In this document: positions 5,616 to 6,541 of the stretch, in pieces
How the letters are laid out: each line of letters starts with the position of its first letter
Numbering within the stretch: the stretch's first letter is position 1
Source of the DNA: GCA-002841655 sp964446775
GTDB taxonomy: Bacteria > Patescibacteriota > Patescibacteriia > Patescibacteriales > UBA12465
DNA: 6,541 nt
Assembly (NCBI GenBank): GCA_964446775.1
Contig: CAYURA010000038.1
Span: 1 to 6,541 of the forward strand
Direction: 5' to 3'
The notes under the pieces: model-generated
Database searches by the model: none
Told to the model about the DNA's origin: nothing
Seen by the model: only the letters and a program-made list of their open reading frames with translations
Made by a program: the position numbers and the translations under genes

Positions 5616-6440
5616 ATGCCAGTAGAAGTGCCTTTCAATCAAACAGAAATTAATGAAAGAGAGAAAAGGATAGAGCAATCTTTAGCTAAGTTTAAGGATT
5701 TGTTAGCTACAAGGTTCAATCAAGAAGAATTGTCTAAAATAAATACAGCTTTAAATCTAATGTTAGAAATTCATTTACCTCAAAAAGACCGTGCTGATGG
5801 GAAGCCTTTCATTCAGCACCCTTTAGAGGTAGCTAGCAAAGTTATTGAAATAGGTGATAAATTAACTCCTGATTTAGTAATTTCTGCTTTACTTCATGAC
5901 TCAATAGAAGATATGCCGGAAATCATATTTGCAAAACGAGCAAATAAAAAATTCCCTAATCATAATTACAAGCTGACAATTAATGAATATTTGAAAAAAA
6001 ATTATTTGCAAATTTTTCGAGATTGGTCATTTAAAGAAATTGATCAAGAATATGGTTCAAGAGTGTCATATTATTTAGATAATCTTACAAATCATGATTT
6101 TGATTCATTAACTGAAGAATTGCCTGGTTTATCACTTGAGGAAAAAAATGCTTTAAAGAATGGACTTTATGCTGATCATGTTGAAGATATTATTAAAGAC
6201 CCTGATTTATGTCTTTTGAAATATGCTGATTTTTCAAGCAATATAGACTTGTCCAGCTTAGCCCCAGAGAGTGAAAAATATTTAAAATTAAAAAGGAAAT
6301 ACGCCTCTGTTATTCTAATCTTTATTGACCAGTTAAAAAAAATAGAAAGAAATCATCAGTTATTTGATCGTAAAGAGATGATTATCGCAGATCTTAAAAA
6401 TGTCTATGAGCAACAATATAAATCATCTTCAAATGTTTAA
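5616..6440 (+). CDS. Stand-alone RelA/SpoT-type HD hydrolase-like protein (putative (p)ppGpp hydrolase)
   Basis: This 274-residue soluble protein resembles the hydrolase half of Rel/SpoT enzymes, which remove the 3' pyrophosphate of (p)ppGpp using Mn2+. RADGKPFIQHP (59-69) aligns with RxSGxPYxxHP of Rel, so Arg59 and His68 match R44 and H53. LLHDSIED (92-99) gives His94, Asp95, Glu98 and Asp99 (Rel H77, D78, E81, D82). KYADFSSN (202-209) gives Asp205 and Asn209 (Rel D144, N148). EYGSRV (145-150) matches the FGxxV helix. All metal and catalytic positions are present. The HD-to-Asp205 distance is 110 residues against 66 in Rel, so about 44 extra residues lie mainly at about 102-143 and 160-190. 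No synthetase, TGS or ACT domain follows; the C-terminus is helical and charged. The start is an ATG without a Shine-Dalgarno site, the stop is TAA, and it is probably co-transcribed with the SDR. It could hydrolyse another nucleotide. Confidence 0.8.
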   Translation: MPVEVPFNQTEINEREKRIEQSLAKFKDLLATRFNQEELSKINTALNLMLEIHLPQKDRADGKPFIQHPLEVASKVIEIGDKLTPDLVISALLHDSIEDMPEIIFAKRANKKFPNHNYKLTINEYLKKNYLQIFRDWSFKEIDQEYGSRVSYYLDNLTNHDFDSLTEELPGLSLEEKNALKNGLYADHVEDIIKDPDLCLLKYADFSSNIDLSSLAPESEKYLKLKRKYASVILIFIDQLKKIERNHQLFDRKEMIIADLKNVYEQQYKSSSNV

Positions 6441-6541
6441 ATTATTTAATTTTATTGTCAGCTGGTAATAAATTGTTAATTTCAATTGATGAGCTTAAAT
6501 ATTATTAATTTAATTTATCAATTTTAAAGGCAAGTTGATAC

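Noticed and set aside
6441..6541. Gene start, terminator or operator in the right-hand 101 bases
   Set aside because: Only a 12-codon frame from 6489 and a 6-bp inverted repeat TATCAA/TTGATA (6516-6521, 6535-6540) were seen; both are expected by chance in AT-rich DNA.
1..6541. CRISPR array, toxin-antitoxin, insertion sequence or phage module
   Set aside because: No regularly spaced repeats, transposase, integrase or phage-type genes were found; all six genes have ordinary cellular families.

Overview
The window carries six intact protein genes in AT-rich DNA (G+C about one third by eye), with short intergenic gaps and no recognisable mobile element, CRISPR array, tRNA or rRNA. The gene set is short versions of common families: a DusB-type tRNA dihydrouridine synthase, a prohibitin-like SPFH protein, an IMPDH/GMP reductase without CBS domains, a minimal PIF1 helicase, an NAD-type SDR and an alarmone-hydrolase-like HD protein. 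All six starts lack a Shine-Dalgarno sequence. Together these suggest a small-genome bacterium, possibly of the Patescibacteria/CPR. That assignment is inference from gene style and composition; no marker gene in the window proves it. All six genes read through under the standard code, ending in TAA or TAG.

Layout. Bases 1-171 are non-coding and hold a locally GC-richer, hairpin-forming patch (about 61-160) of unknown function. The tRNA dihydrouridine synthase gene (172-1146, minus) and the SPFH gene (1284-2108, plus) diverge from a 137-base region. That region holds a very good minus-strand promoter (perfect TTGACA, 17-base spacer) and an exact 11-base tandem repeat. The SPFH gene converges on the purine gene (2240-3283, minus), and a strong symmetric hairpin between them probably ends both transcripts. 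The purine gene and the helicase gene (3425-4741, plus) diverge from a 141-base AT-rich region with a promoter candidate on each strand. The SDR gene (4838-5581, plus) and the HD gene (5616-6440, plus) follow with a 34-base gap and are probably co-transcribed from an extended -10 promoter that overlaps the helicase terminator. The last 101 bases show no gene.

Functionally the genes look like separate housekeeping units: tRNA modification, membrane organisation, purine salvage, DNA unwinding, a redox enzyme of unknown substrate, and probable (p)ppGpp breakdown. I do not see a dedicated defence, mobile or biosynthetic system. The most interesting points are the stand-alone HD protein, which keeps the full Rel/SpoT hydrolase residue set but has an insertion; the purine enzyme with mixed GMP reductase and IMP dehydrogenase features; the uniform absence of Shine-Dalgarno sites with likely near-leaderless mRNAs; and the unexplained structured patch at the left edge.
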